From contig CAXXWA010000020.1 in NCBI GenBank assembly GCA_963662815.2, positions 434,001 to 498,000 of the forward strand: a stretch of 64,000 nucleotides of DNA, written 5' to 3'. Position numbers and translations under genes: made by a program. Shown piece by piece: positions 63,227-64,000 of this stretch (position 1 is its first letter; each line of letters begins with the position of its first letter). This DNA comes from JAPPHA01 sp963662815 (lineage in GTDB: Bacteria; Pseudomonadota; Alphaproteobacteria; Rhodobacterales; Rhodobacteraceae). A model generated the notes under the pieces. It ran no database searches and was not told the origin of the DNA. It saw only the letters and a list, made by a program, of their open reading frames with translations.

Positions 63227-64000
63227 TCCAGTACCTCTCCAGAATCGCCTTCGATTTCGGGGCGATCTCGAAACTGGGAGACGAAATCCTTGCCCTCGGG
63301 CTTAGCCGGCCGCTTCTGGTGACGGACAGGGGCATCGCGGAATCCGGAATCCTCGAGAGGGCGCTGGACGCTGCCGGGCCGTGCGTGCCGGTCGTCTACG
63401 ACGGCACCACGGAAAACCCGACCGAAAGGTCGCTTCTGGACTGCATGGACATCTGGTGCGACAGGGATTGCGACGGAGTGATCGCCCTCGGCGGCGGTTC
63501 GCCGATTGACCTCGCCAAGGCAGTGGCTCTGCTGACGAGCCACGGCGGTTCCCTGGCGGACTACGCGGTTCAGTCCGGCGGTTCCGGGAAGATCGGGAAG
63601 GTTTCGCCGCAGATCGCCGTTCCCACAGCCGCCGGAACCGGCGCGGAAGTGGGCCGCGCCTGCGTGATGACGCTTCTGGACGGAACGAAATCCGTTGCAG
63701 TCAATCTCAACATGGTCGCCGACGTCGTGATATGCGATCCGGATCTGACCCTCACCCTGCCGCCGCATCTGACCGCCGCGACCGGCATTGACGCCCTCAG
63801 CCACGGAGTCGAGACCACGATGAGCCCCTGGATCAATCCGCCCGCCGAGGCCATCGCCCTCGACTGCGTTGCCCGCGCCGCCCGGTGGCTGCCGGTCGCC
63901 GTCGAGGACGGATCGAACCGGAAAGCCCGCTGGGAAATGATGATGGCGGCACTGGAGGGCGGCCTGTGCCTTCAAAAGGCGCTCGGCGGGGCTCACGCCA
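63217..64000 (+). CDS. iron-containing (group III) alcohol dehydrogenase, partial
   Basis: First 261 residues of a Fe-ADH. From GTG 63217 it reads VALIQYLSRIAFDFGAISKL. Nucleotide-binding GVIALGGGSPIDLAKAVAL, PTAAGTGAEVGRACVMTL and the metal-site region ATGIDALSHGVETTMSPWIN are present. The gene runs off the right edge. Its start overlaps the aldehyde dehydrogenase stop by 10 bases, showing coupling. Class includes maleylacetate reductase and lactaldehyde/propanediol enzymes; substrate unknown. Confidence 0.9.
   Translation, partial: MALIQYLSRIAFDFGAISKLGDEILALGLSRPLLVTDRGIAESGILERALDAAGPCVPVVYDGTTENPTERSLLDCMDIWCDRDCDGVIALGGGSPIDLAKAVALLTSHGGSLADYAVQSGGSGKIGKVSPQIAVPTAAGTGAEVGRACVMTLLDGTKSVAVNLNMVADVVICDPDLTLTLPPHLTAATGIDALSHGVETTMSPWINPPAEAIALDCVARAARWLPVAVEDGSNRKARWEMMMAALEGGLCLQKALGGAHA

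Overview
This is a GC-rich 64 kb chromosomal window from an alphaproteobacterium, probably close to Rhodobacterales or Rhodospirillales. The evidence is gene content: crotonyl-CoA carboxylase/reductase next to ethylmalonyl-CoA mutase, an sdhC-sdhD-sdhA-lipoprotein-sdhB cluster, nfuA-tsaB behind an Irr-type iron control element, and ABC/TTT transporters for organic nitrogen and carboxylates. No species can be named from the sequence alone. No rRNA, tRNA or CRISPR array was found.

Layout. 0-2 kb: 3' part of a SWIM/SNF2 helicase gene with a frameshift, running off the left edge. 2.5-8.8 kb: two direct copies of a 2,102-bp IS1634-like element, each with its own 6-bp target duplication; the first is itself interrupted by a complete single-gene IS66-type element with an 8-bp duplication. 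8.9-9.7 kb: higBA toxin-antitoxin pair overlapping a truncated Mrr N-terminal domain gene. 9.9-12.7 kb: housekeeping genes rplY, pth, nfuA, tsaB. 13-19 kb: BMP-type (nucleoside-like) ABC importer plus a ureohydrolase. 19.3-22.7 kb: GPP34-domain protein and SLC13/RCK transporter. 23.2-23.7 kb: patatin pseudogene. 23.9-30.6 kb: LuxR regulator, class III aminotransferase and PotFGHI importer, read here as a polyamine uptake and catabolism module. 31-34.4 kb: Rieske protein and SF1 helicase. 34.6-37.4 kb: decayed island (fused higBA, broken integrase, phd/vapC with a nonsense codon). 37.7-42.5 kb: ccr, manganese pyrophosphatase and ecm. 42.6-46.4 kb: succinate dehydrogenase.

46.9-57.6 kb is a defence-like and mobile region. 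A SWIM/SNF2 helicase, an AAA (SMC/OLD-like) ATPase and a TOPRIM-like (DUF4276-type) gene lie in one direction. The ATPase is cut in two by about 4.5 kb of nested insertion sequences: a degenerate IS30-type element bounded by 22-bp inverted repeats, holding two IS110-type elements. The TOPRIM gene also carries a homopolymer frameshift. 58.2-64 kb: TctCBA carboxylate transporter, then aldehyde dehydrogenase and iron-dependent alcohol dehydrogenase, which runs off the right edge.

Metabolism visible here: C2/C4 assimilation through ethylmalonyl-CoA feeding succinate dehydrogenase; uptake and deamination of polyamines and guanidino compounds; tricarboxylate uptake. Many accessory genes are broken (SNF2, IS30, AAA, TOPRIM, patatin, integrase, two toxin-antitoxin loci) while core genes are intact. 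That suggests insertion-sequence expansion and relaxed selection on accessory/defence DNA. No intact novel system was proven. The best candidate for a new one is the SNF2-AAA-TOPRIM set at 47.5-57.6 kb, present here in disrupted form.
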